Origin: Candidatus Manganitrophus morganii
Lineage (GTDB): Bacteria; Nitrospirota; Nitrospiria; SBBL01; Manganitrophaceae
Direction: 5' to 3'
Assembly: GCA_021651055.1 (NCBI GenBank)
Contig: JAJHOH010000001.1
Location: 2,604,001-2,668,000, forward strand
DNA length: 64,000 nt
How positions within the stretch are numbered: the stretch's first letter is position 1; the number at the start of each line of letters is the position of its first letter. A model generated the notes under the pieces. That model was not told where the DNA came from, did no database searches, and saw only the letters and a program-made list of their open reading frames with translations. Shown here piece after piece: positions 39,604 through 47,638 of the stretch. The position numbers and the translations under genes are program-made.

Positions 39604-40554
39604 GTGCGAACCGCTGTACAAACCCAGACGCCCCTTCAGAAGAAAATCTCCTCCCAGCCGACCCGACCGGATAAAACACCCTCCGTGCCGGATCATCCCG
39701 CCCCTTCTCTTCTCCGCCTTCAGCGCACCATCGGAAACCAAGCGGTGCAGCGGCTCCAGGCCAAGCTCACCGTCAGCACGCCCGGAGACATCCATGAACA
39801 GGAGGCCGACCGCGTCGCCGAGCAGGTGATGCGGATGCCGGATGCTGAAGTCGCCGGTCTTTCCGGCTCGGGAGGGGAGAAGCTGCAGAAGAAATGTGCC
39901 CCTTGTGCCGGTGGCGGCGGGTCTTGCCCCAAGTGCGCCGCGGAGGAAAAGCTTTCGATGAAGCGCGGGACCGCCGATCCCGCCGCCCCCGCGACGGTGC
40001 CGCCGATGGTACAGGAGACCCTTCGCTCCGGGGGACAGCCGCTCGATGCCGCCACGCGGGTCTTCATGGAGCCCCGCTTCGGACAGGATTTCAGCCGCGT
40101 GCGGGTCCATGCCGATCTGAAAGCCGCCGAATCGTCGCGATCGATCAATGCCCTGGCGTATACCGTTGGGCGGGATGTGGTGTTCGGAGCCGGGTCTTAT
40201 TCGCCGCAAACCACATCCGGCCGGCAGCTCTTGGCGCACGAGCTGGCCCATGTGGTGCAGCAAGGGTTTTCAAACCGGCAGGTTCAGCGGCAGGTCGCCG
40301 CGCCGGAGAGGGAAAGCGGCGCCTCGCCGGCGGGGGAGGAAAAGTGCTATCCGTGCCAGGTCGCAAATGGGCTTGGCGTCTGCTGCTACGCGGCCAATGC
40401 CCCGATGATTCCCGAGTGCTTCGAGATGGCCACCAAAATTATCGATGACTGCGGCGGAGGGGAGGCCTGTCTGCGGAAAGCCAAGTGCGCCCAATGTAAG
40501 TGCATCGCGCGGGTGGCAGGGGAAGAGTATTGTAGTTGCTCCGGGATCATCTGA
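39604..40554 (+). CDS. DUF4157 protein with cysteine-rich C-terminus
   Basis: A 316-residue paralogue of the 37537 gene. The shared N-terminus (VQTQTPLQKK), cysteine block and DUF4157 domain with LLAHELAHVVQQG (His about 212) are followed by a different C-terminus. That part carries about a dozen cysteines (CYPCQ, CCYAAN, CGGGEACLRKAKCAQCKC, CSCSG) instead of a second peptidase motif. This core-plus-variable-tail design is typical of toxin families that swap C-terminal domains. GTG 39604 follows GGAGAGAG. Confidence 0.85.
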   Translation: MRTAVQTQTPLQKKISSQPTRPDKTPSVPDHPAPSLLRLQRTIGNQAVQRLQAKLTVSTPGDIHEQEADRVAEQVMRMPDAEVAGLSGSGGEKLQKKCAPCAGGGGSCPKCAAEEKLSMKRGTADPAAPATVPPMVQETLRSGGQPLDAATRVFMEPRFGQDFSRVRVHADLKAAESSRSINALAYTVGRDVVFGAGSYSPQTTSGRQLLAHELAHVVQQGFSNRQVQRQVAAPERESGASPAGEEKCYPCQVANGLGVCCYAANAPMIPECFEMATKIIDDCGGGEACLRKAKCAQCKCIARVAGEEYCSCSGII

Positions 40555-40711
40555 CCCCTGATCTGGAAAGTTCATCGCTGTTTTAGTTTAGATCTTTCTC
40601 CACGAATCAGCAGGACGACATTCAACGGTAACAAGCACCGTGGCCCCATTCCAATGAACCCTTCACTAAGTAGAAACAGATCCCAATTTCGAAGAACCTC
40701 CTCCCTTCTTC

Positions 40712-40740
40712 TTTACAAAAAAGAAACTCTTTGTTAGACT
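40712..40740 (+). promoter_or_regulatory. Promoter upstream of the SET gene
   Basis: TTTACA and TAGACT are separated by 17 bp. The 5' leader to ATG 40886 would be about 140 nt. Confidence 0.55.
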
Positions 40741-40885
40741 TCGCTGCTGTAACCGCTTGGTCAGAGATCACTCAAACCCATATAAAAACAGAATCGACCT
40801 CGGAAGTAGGGATCACCCCGCCTGACTCTGTCCGTCATTGTCGTCGGCCGGCCCACTCGAAGGGATTCTAGAAAGCCACCTCTTT

Positions 40886-41416
40886 ATGCTGGTCGAACCG
40901 AATGAGATTGTCACCGAAAAAATAACGCGTCAACGGACCCGGCCCTGGTTCGAGATCCGCTCCTCTCAAATCCAGGGGTCCGGCGCCTTCGCCCTCCGGC
41001 CGATTCCAAACGGAACGCGGATCATCGAATATACCGGAGAGCGGATCACCCACGCGCAAGCGGACGCCCGCTACAACGACTTCGAGATGGAGCGGCACCA
41101 TACCTATCTCTTCGCCGTCGACGAGCAGACCGTGATCGACGCCACCCACGAGGGGAACGACGCCCGGTTCATCAACCACTCCTGCGACCCCAACTGCGAA
41201 TCGGTCGTCGAGGAGGGGCGGGTCTTCATCGACGCGATCCGCGACATCGCCGCGGGGGAAGAGCTCTTCTTCGATTACGCCTACGAAAGAGACGGAGAAG
41301 AAGATCCGGACGCCGAGAAACGCTACGCCTGCCGATGCGGCACCCCCCACTGCCGCAAAACAATTTTGGCCCCGCCCGAGGAAGAAACCGAATCGGACGA
41401 TCAACAAGAAGGGTGA
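40886..41416 (+). CDS. SET-domain protein lysine methyltransferase
   Basis: A 176-residue protein. Its SET domain shows GSGAFALRPIPNGTRIIEYTGE at the start, the catalytic and SAM-binding FINHSCDPNC, and GEELFFDYAY near the end. A post-SET zinc motif CRCGTPHC follows. SET proteins methylate lysines; in bacteria targets include HU-like proteins or ribosomal proteins, unproven here. ATG 40886 is used; TTG 40838 is the next upstream start. It looks like an old transfer from a eukaryote-like or chlamydial-type lineage. Confidence 0.88.
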   Translation: MLVEPNEIVTEKITRQRTRPWFEIRSSQIQGSGAFALRPIPNGTRIIEYTGERITHAQADARYNDFEMERHHTYLFAVDEQTVIDATHEGNDARFINHSCDPNCESVVEEGRVFIDAIRDIAAGEELFFDYAYERDGEEDPDAEKRYACRCGTPHCRKTILAPPEEETESDDQQEG

Positions 41417-41513
41417 CCCGCCGACGCTTCTTTGTCATGGATCGGGAGGTTTCCTCGTGAATCATTCCTAGTTGATCTTCTTCAGCCGCGTCCCGACCTC
41501 ACCCGCCGAAAAA

Positions 41514-41541
41514 TTGACAGATCGGTCTCTCCCGATATACT
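41514..41541 (+). promoter_or_regulatory. Promoter of the membrane histidine kinase
   Basis: Consensus TTGACA and TATACT with a 16-bp spacer, 36 bp before ATG 41577. It rules out the in-frame start at 41472. Confidence 0.8.
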
Positions 41542-41576
41542 TGGATGGAATTCCTTCCACCCTTGAAGAGGCCCCC

Positions 41577-43265
41577 ATGCAATCGGAAACAAAGTCAGCC
41601 GATCCGTTCGGCCGGGCGGCGCATCTGTGCGGATGGATCGCCTGCGCCATCGGCGGCGTCGCCCTGATCGGCTGGATGATCCGCTTCCACCTGCTCGCCA
41701 GCATCCGGCTGGAGTATATTCCGATGGCGCCCAACACCGCCCTCGCTTTTGTGATGCTCGGGAGCGCGTTGCTCCTCCAGGTTCACCGGCCCGACTCCCC
41801 CTGGGGACGAAAACTGGGAAGGGGAGGGAGCGGTTTTGTTTTGGTCCTGGCCGCTCTCACCCTCGGCCAGCACCTCTTCGATTTCCAAATCGACATCGAT
41901 CAGTGGCTGGTGAGCAGCTCCGAGAAATTCGGGGCGGTCCTCATCGGCCGGATGTCTCCGGTGACGGCGGCGAATTTCCTCCTCGCCGGTCTTTCGCTCT
42001 TCTTCCTCTGGTCGGCGTCCCCGGAACGGCCGCGGCGGCGCGGCCTCGCGGCTTTCCTGGCAACGGGGGTGTTGTCGGTCGGATTCGTCGTGAGCTTGGG
42101 TTATCTGTATCGAACCCCGCTGCTGTACGGCGGCACCGTCATCCCGGTGGCGCTGACGACGGCGATCGCCTTTCTGATCCTCGGCATCGGGATTATCTCG
42201 GTCTGCGGTCCCGAGAGCTGGCCGCTTCGTTCCTGGATCGGCGAATCGACGCAGGCGCGCTTGATGCGGGTGTTCCTCCCTTTTACGGCCGGGGTCATCC
42301 TGATCGGCGGCTGGCTCAATACGCTCAGCTTCCGGCGATTCACGAACCCGGCGATGATGGCCGCGCTGCTCGCGCTGTTCTCGGTTTTGGTGATGAGCGC
42401 GATCGTCTCGCAGCTCTCCCGGATCATCGGGGGGGCGATCGACCGGGCGAATGAGGAGCGCAAGGCGGCGGAAGCGGAGGTCCGGGCGTTGAATCTCAGT
42501 CTGGAGCGGCGCGTTGAGGAGCGAACTGGGCAGCTGGGAGCGGCGAACAAGGAATTGGAGGCGTTCAGCTACTCCGTCTCGCACGACCTGCGGGCGCCGC
42601 TGCGCCACATCAGCGGCTTCGTCGAAATGCTGAGAGAACATCGCGGGGCGCAGTTCGACGAAAAGGGACGTCGCTATATCGACACAATCATGAAGTCAGC
42701 CAAAAAAATGGAAAGGTTAATCGATGATCTGCTCGACTTCTCGCGGACGGCAAAGATCGAGATGCGCATTCGGCCGGTCAGCATCGATTCCACCGTCCGG
42801 GAGGTGATCCAAGAATTGCAGCCGGATGTCGAGGGGCGGCAGATCGCTTGGACGATCGGGCATCTTCCCGAAGTGAGAGGGGACGCCGCGCTGCTGCGGC
42901 AGGTCTGGGCCAACCTGATCGGCAACGCGGTGAAGTACACCCAAACCCGCGCGCGCGCCGAAATTGATATCGGCCTTCTCTCGGAGGGGGAAGAGAACAT
43001 CTTCTTTGTTCGGGACAACGGCGCCGGTTTTGACCCGAAATACGCCGGCAAGCTCTTTGGCGTTTTCCAGCGGCTGCACAGCGCGGACGAGTTCGAGGGG
43101 ACCGGCATCGGGCTGGCGAACGTCCGCCGAATCGTCCACCGCCATGGCGGCCGGACCTGGGCCGAGGGAGAGGTCGATCAAGGGGCCGTTTTTTATTTTT
43201 CGTTGCCGAAGAATTTGTTTGATGAATCGAGAGAAACGAGCCTGCGCGTGGAATTGCACTCCTAA
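41577..43265 (+). CDS. Membrane sensor histidine kinase
   Basis: A 562-residue kinase. The N-terminal half (about 15-300) has seven to eight transmembrane helices. A coiled coil (AEAEVRALNLSLERRVEERT) leads to a HisKA domain with phospho-acceptor His in FSYSVSHDLRAPLRHI (about 338) and a HATPase_c domain (NLIGNAVKYT, DNGAGFD, GTGIGLA). The HisKA sequence is of the phytochrome-like type. No response regulator is adjacent on the same strand, though a REC-GGDEF-EAL protein follows convergently. ATG 41577 has GAGG upstream. Confidence 0.9.
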   Translation: MQSETKSADPFGRAAHLCGWIACAIGGVALIGWMIRFHLLASIRLEYIPMAPNTALAFVMLGSALLLQVHRPDSPWGRKLGRGGSGFVLVLAALTLGQHLFDFQIDIDQWLVSSSEKFGAVLIGRMSPVTAANFLLAGLSLFFLWSASPERPRRRGLAAFLATGVLSVGFVVSLGYLYRTPLLYGGTVIPVALTTAIAFLILGIGIISVCGPESWPLRSWIGESTQARLMRVFLPFTAGVILIGGWLNTLSFRRFTNPAMMAALLALFSVLVMSAIVSQLSRIIGGAIDRANEERKAAEAEVRALNLSLERRVEERTGQLGAANKELEAFSYSVSHDLRAPLRHISGFVEMLREHRGAQFDEKGRRYIDTIMKSAKKMERLIDDLLDFSRTAKIEMRIRPVSIDSTVREVIQELQPDVEGRQIAWTIGHLPEVRGDAALLRQVWANLIGNAVKYTQTRARAEIDIGLLSEGEENIFFVRDNGAGFDPKYAGKLFGVFQRLHSADEFEGTGIGLANVRRIVHRHGGRTWAEGEVDQGAVFYFSLPKNLFDESRETSLRVELHS

Positions 43266-43302
43266 TCCGTTCTTCTAAATCCTATTTCATCCTCGTTGAT
43301 TT

Positions 43303-45396
43303 TCACAGATTCCATCCCTTGGCCGGCGCCGTTTCGGTGAACCAGGCATTCAGCTCGGACGGGGGAAGGGGGCGGCTGATGTGATATCCCTGCGCCGCGT
43401 CGCAGTCGAGCGCGGCGAGTTTTTCCAGCACCTCTTCGCTTTCCACCCCCTCCGCCACCACTTTGAGACCGAGATTATGGGTGAGCTCGATCGTCGAGCG
43501 GACGATGATGGCATCCTCTTCGTCGGTCGCCATCTCTTTCACGAATGATTTGTCGATCTTGATCTGATGGACCGGCAGTTTTTTCAGATATCCTAAAGAC
43601 GAGTAGCCGGTGCCAAAATCGTCGATCGAGAGCTGAATCTCCATGTTGTTCAGACGGGTTAAGGTCTCCATCGCCTGCGCGGGGTTGACCATCAGGGCGC
43701 TTTCGGTGATTTCCAGATTCAGAGAGGCCGATCCCACGCCGCTGGCCTCCAACAATCGTGCGATTTGATCCGGAAGTTCCGGATCTTCAAGGTTCCGAGC
43801 GGACAAATTGACCGCCACATTGGGAGCCTTCCCTTCCCGCTGCCAAATCTTGCATTGGTCGAGCGCGGTTTTCACCACCCAAAGGGTGAGCGGTTGAATG
43901 AGTCCGGAATGTTCCGCAATCGTAATGAATTGATCGGGGGGGATCACACCGTACTGAGGATGTTGCCAGCGGACCAGCGCCTCCACCCCGATCACCCGTC
44001 GGGTCCAGAGGTGGATCTTGGGCTGATAGACCAGAAAGAGATGGTTGTTCTCAATCGCGTCCCGCAGCTCTCCGAGAAGGGCGAGGCGGCGCGGGCTGTG
44101 TTTGTCCACCTTTGAGGAGTAAAGGGCGACCCCTTTTTTGTTTTCCTTGGCGACATACATGGCGATGTCGGCGTGCTGAATCAGGCTGTCGGGATTTTCG
44201 CCGTGCTCCGGCGAGAGGGCGATGCCGATGCTCGCCTCGATCACAATCGGAATCCCTTCGATCAAAAAAGGCTTCTCCAAGGCTTTGAGAAGCCGGCCCG
44301 CGGCGAGGGCCGCCTGTTCGGAATCGATCCGGGGGAGCATCACGGCGAATTCATCCCCGCCCAAACGTGCGATCGTATCGGAGGGTTGCAGGACCGCGTG
44401 CAGCCGCGGCCCGATCTGTTGCAATAACGCGTCGCCCCGAGGGTGCCCCAGGGTGTCGTTGATCTCTCTGAAGCGGTCTAAATCAAGAAGGAGCAGGCCG
44501 ACCGATTTATTTTCGTCGGCGGCGGCCGGAATCGCTTGCTGCAGCCGATCGTGTAAAAGGGTCCGGTTGGGAAGCGCGGTCAGGGTGTCGTAATAGGCCA
44601 TCTGTTTGATCGTCGCCTCCGCGCGCTTGCGCTCGGTGATATCGGCGATGATCCACATGACGCCGCTGATCTCCCCATTGTTGTTGCAGAGAAGGGAGGT
44701 CGAGATGCTGGTGTCGATCAAGACGCCGTCTTTCCTTTTATACCGGCGCTCCAAGTTGACGAATCGCTTCACCTCGCGTTCCGCCCCCCTGTTCCGGGTC
44801 TCTTTCTTTGTCTCTTCCGGGCGAATGGGGATCGGATGTCCCAGGACCTCCCGTGCGCTCCAGCCGAGGATCTGCTCGGCGGCCGGATTCCACATCTGAA
44901 CATTTCCGGTCGGATCGATCACAATGATGGCGAGCGGCGACGACTGGACGACCGCCTCCAGGGTCTGATTGCTCTCCTGAAGCGCTTCCTCCGCTTTCTT
45001 CCGCTCCCGCCGCACCTCGGCTTCACGCAGCTCCCGGTTTACGGCGGGAATCAGCCGTTTTAAATTCCCTTTGATGATGTAGTCATCGGCACCCGCCTTC
45101 ATCGCCGCCACGGCCCGGTCTTCCCCGATCGTCCCCGACACGAAAAGAAAGGGGGTGTCGTTCCCGCGCTCTCTCAAGAGGGCCAGCGCCTCCGTTCCTT
45201 TAAATTGGGGCATCGTATAATCGGAGAAGATAATGTCCCACCGACGGTTGTCGAGCGCCGCTTGCAGCGATTCCCGCGTTTCAACCCGTTCATGGATCGG
45301 GTCATACCCCCCTTTCTGAAGTTCCCGCAACAGCAGCTCGGTATCTTCTTCGGAGTCTTCGACGATGAGGGTATGAATCTGAATCGGTAAGGCCAT
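43303..45396 (-). CDS. REC-PAS-GGDEF-EAL cyclic-di-GMP response regulator
   Basis: A 697-residue protein. A receiver domain (about 8-125, phospho-Asp in IIFSDYTMP) is followed by PAS (about 145-265), GGDEF (about 270-430, intact RLGGDEFAV) and EAL (about 440-690, intact EALVRW). The RxxD inhibitory site before GGDEF is not conserved. It could make or degrade c-di-GMP under phosphorylation control. It is convergent with the membrane kinase, a possible partner. An extended -10 box (TGGTATACT) lies at 45526-45534 on the minus strand. Confidence 0.92.
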   Translation of the reverse strand: MALPIQIHTLIVEDSEEDTELLLRELQKGGYDPIHERVETRESLQAALDNRRWDIIFSDYTMPQFKGTEALALLRERGNDTPFLFVSGTIGEDRAVAAMKAGADDYIIKGNLKRLIPAVNRELREAEVRRERKKAEEALQESNQTLEAVVQSSPLAIIVIDPTGNVQMWNPAAEQILGWSAREVLGHPIPIRPEETKKETRNRGAEREVKRFVNLERRYKRKDGVLIDTSISTSLLCNNNGEISGVMWIIADITERKRAEATIKQMAYYDTLTALPNRTLLHDRLQQAIPAAADENKSVGLLLLDLDRFREINDTLGHPRGDALLQQIGPRLHAVLQPSDTIARLGGDEFAVMLPRIDSEQAALAAGRLLKALEKPFLIEGIPIVIEASIGIALSPEHGENPDSLIQHADIAMYVAKENKKGVALYSSKVDKHSPRRLALLGELRDAIENNHLFLVYQPKIHLWTRRVIGVEALVRWQHPQYGVIPPDQFITIAEHSGLIQPLTLWVVKTALDQCKIWQREGKAPNVAVNLSARNLEDPELPDQIARLLEASGVGSASLNLEITESALMVNPAQAMETLTRLNNMEIQLSIDDFGTGYSSLGYLKKLPVHQIKIDKSFVKEMATDEEDAIIVRSTIELTHNLGLKVVAEGVESEEVLEKLAALDCDAAQGYHISRPLPPSELNAWFTETAPAKGWNL

Positions 45397-45724
45397 GTTT
45401 ACCTCTCACTGGATGTTATTTGGATCTTCTATCGCGCCGTCGTGATTTCGTGGATTCTGTCGAAATAGACCCGGTCGATCACTCGTGTTCGATTCAAGCG
45501 GCGAGGGCGCGGATTGATGCCGATTAGTATACCATTCAGGAGTGAGACGTGCGCCGTTGATGATATGGAATTAATCGGAAGGGACCGCCGTTGGTTGGAA
45601 GATATCTTTCACCGCTGTTTTACCAAGATCAAAAAGCGGAGCGGTTTTTTACTAGAGGGAAGGGTGAAGAAGGGCGGGTCATGGACGCGCGGTTGATCCG
45701 TATCCTTCCGGATGAAAAAGCGTT
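45397..45724. other. Non-coding gap with an extended -10 promoter
   Basis: The only signal I see is the minus-strand TGGTATACT (45534-45526), the likely promoter of the REC-PAS-GGDEF-EAL gene with a leader of about 120 nt. Short plus-strand frames have no ribosome sites. Confidence 0.5.
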
Positions 45725-46138
45725 TCAATTGCGCCGGAGCAGCCGATTCTTTTTGTACAAATCGACGAAGAGAGACACTTTCGCCCGTAATAGATCGGAA
45801 TCAAAAGGTTTGAAGAAATAATCGACCGCCCCCACCGAGTCGGCCTTGAGCATCGCTTCTTCATCCGGGTCCATCGCGGTGATAAACATAATTGGAGTGT
45901 TCCTGGATTGGGGGCGTTGCCGAATGATCTCCGCCGTCTCAAATCCATCCAGCTCCGGCATCATGACATCGAGCAGAATGAGGGTGAAATCCTCGTTAAG
46001 GAGATGTTTTAACGCCTCCCTTCCGGAAGACGCCTTCACCAAACGATACTCGGGGGAATCCAGAATCGCTTCCAATAAGATAAGATTATTGGGTTTGTCA
46101 TCCACCAACAAGATATTTATTTTTTCTTCGAAGTGCAT
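45725..46138 (-). CDS. Stand-alone response regulator receiver
   Basis: A 137-residue CheY-like receiver with no output domain. The acidic pocket VDDKP and phospho-acceptor Asp57 (LLDVMMPE), the Thr/Ser-type ITAMD and the Lys in YFFKPFD are all present. Its sequence (ILLVDDKPNNLILLEAIL) is of the type that works with hybrid kinases. It is encoded upstream of, and in the same direction as, the REC-PAS-GGDEF-EAL gene, 328 bp apart. Confidence 0.92.
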   Translation of the reverse strand: MHFEEKINILLVDDKPNNLILLEAILDSPEYRLVKASSGREALKHLLNEDFTLILLDVMMPELDGFETAEIIRQRPQSRNTPIMFITAMDPDEEAMLKADSVGAVDYFFKPFDSDLLRAKVSLFVDLYKKNRLLRRN

Positions 46139-46520
46139 TTAAGAGGACCAAAGATGGCTATCCCTAAAAATCGTAGCATAATTCGGAATTCGAAAAACAG
46201 AAGGAGATTATAAATTAGGAATTATGAATTAAGAATTAATCGGTAATCGGCTTATGACGAGGGTCGCCGGGTTCCATCCCTTGCCGACCTACTCCGCACT
46301 GCCTTATCACCCATTTGTATTAACCCGGAAGTTGCATGGACTCCGCCTCGACTGAAACGTTATGCTAATACCAGTGAAGGGAAGTCCGTCATTGTCTCCT
46401 CCCGATCCGGAGGAGGGGTATTCCTTTCCGTCTCCGGCAAAATGAAGAAAACCGAGTCTGAACGCATTTAGGAACCACGTTCTGAAAATTCTGAATGGAT
46501 CAGAAATGAGGAGGATGGGT
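46139..46520. other. Non-coding gap with AATTAGGAATT-type repeat
   Basis: It contains the short repeat ATTAGGAATTATGAATTAAG near 46205, also seen at 11577, 20127 and 26622, and a GGGTCGCCGGGTTCCATCCC segment that faintly recalls the T-arm-like tRNA remnants near 11815. No gene is supported. Confidence 0.4.
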
Positions 46521-47366
46521 ATGTCGTCTAAAAACAAAAATCACGCGAAACAAAAGCCGGCGGCTGTTTCCCGGAGCGGGTCGTCGTATATGGCAGGAAT
46601 CTCCGTCAACAATATCGAGCAGATTGCAGCCGCGGCCGGCGGGGGGGCGCTGCTCTTCTATTACCTTCGAAAGGTGAGCTTGGCCGATGCCCTGCTGGTC
46701 GGCGCTGCGGGAGCTTTGATTTATCGGGGGGTCACGAATCGCCCGTTCAATATCAAGGCCGCCATCGGGACCGAGCGCCTGACCGAAGAAATTCAGAGCC
46801 TGACGGAGCGGGCCAAGGGATGGGCCCAAGGATGGGCCGACGAGTTCAAAGGGAAAATCGAGCGGTTCAGAGGCCAAAGCGGGCCGATTCAGGTGGAAAA
46901 AAGGATCGTTATTGCCAAATCACCCGAAGAACTTTATGCATTCTGGCGCAATTTTGAAAACCTTCCGAACATCATGAGCCACTTGGAATCGGTCACCGGT
47001 ACCCGCGGCAAACGATCGCACTGGGTGGCAAAAGGCCCGGCCGGCGTTCCGATCGAATGGGATGCCGAAATTGTGGAAGATAAAAAGAATGAGATGATCT
47101 CCTGGCGCGCGTTGGCCGATGCCGATGTGCCGAACGAAGGGACGGTTTATTTTGAAAAGGCCGGCGATGGACAGACGGAGCTTCGGGTGTCGATGGAATA
47201 CACCCTTCCGGGCGGGGAGATCGGCGAGGCGCTCGCGGAATTCTTCGGCGAAGATCCGGCCCGGAAGATCGAAGACGATCTGAACAACTTTAAAGAGGCG
47301 GTGGAGGGAGGCGAGATCATGCTGGGCGCCGACAAGTCGTATAAGTCTCGCGAGGATGGGAATTAA
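46521..47366 (+). CDS. SRPBCC (polyketide cyclase/dehydrase-like) membrane protein
   Basis: A 281-residue protein. The first part (about 30-75) has two short hydrophobic segments (GGGALLFYYLRK, LLVGAAGALIYRGV). A helical linker leads to an SRPBCC/START-like domain (about 125-265) with IQVEKRIVIAKSPEELYAFW and GTVYFEKAGDGQTELRV. Such proteins bind hydrophobic ligands; function unknown. ATG 46521 is used because GAGGAGG lies 6 bp upstream and the in-frame ATG 46506 is part of that site. A terminator follows. Confidence 0.85.
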   Translation: MSSKNKNHAKQKPAAVSRSGSSYMAGISVNNIEQIAAAAGGGALLFYYLRKVSLADALLVGAAGALIYRGVTNRPFNIKAAIGTERLTEEIQSLTERAKGWAQGWADEFKGKIERFRGQSGPIQVEKRIVIAKSPEELYAFWRNFENLPNIMSHLESVTGTRGKRSHWVAKGPAGVPIEWDAEIVEDKKNEMISWRALADADVPNEGTVYFEKAGDGQTELRVSMEYTLPGGEIGEALAEFFGEDPARKIEDDLNNFKEAVEGGEIMLGADKSYKSREDGN

Positions 47367-47410
47367 CCTCGTATTGCTTCTTCGCGATGCTTCATCTCGT
47401 CTTCAACTGA

Positions 47411-47446
47411 AAGGGGTAGCCGTTTTCGGCCACCCCTTTTATTTTG
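47411..47446 (+). terminator. Rho-independent terminator of the SRPBCC gene
   Basis: The stem GGGGT-GCC / GGC-ACCCC with loop GTTTTC is followed by TTTTATTTT. The gap 47367-47638 is otherwise empty. Confidence 0.85.
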
Positions 47447-47638
47447 TCATATGGAGGATATAAAACGAGGATTTCCGTGAAGAGTATGCATTGCACGCAC
47501 AACCTCCGACTGTGGCGGAGGGCGAACCGTCGTTCCGTTTTCCTCGCTTCCGACCGTGTCAGCCAGAGGGGATCTTCTCGTCGGCGTCTCTCCTCTTTTT
47601 TCTTCTCAGGAATGGAACGCATCCCTCTTCTTTCTGCG

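Noticed and set aside
41595-42641. A 348-codon minus-strand frame
   Set aside because: Antisense to the membrane histidine kinase; no motif.
46259-46290. A tRNA-like T-arm segment GGGTCGCCGGGTTCCATCCC
   Set aside because: No acceptor, D or anticodon arm can be built around it. It is at most a remnant related to the repeats near 11.8 kb.
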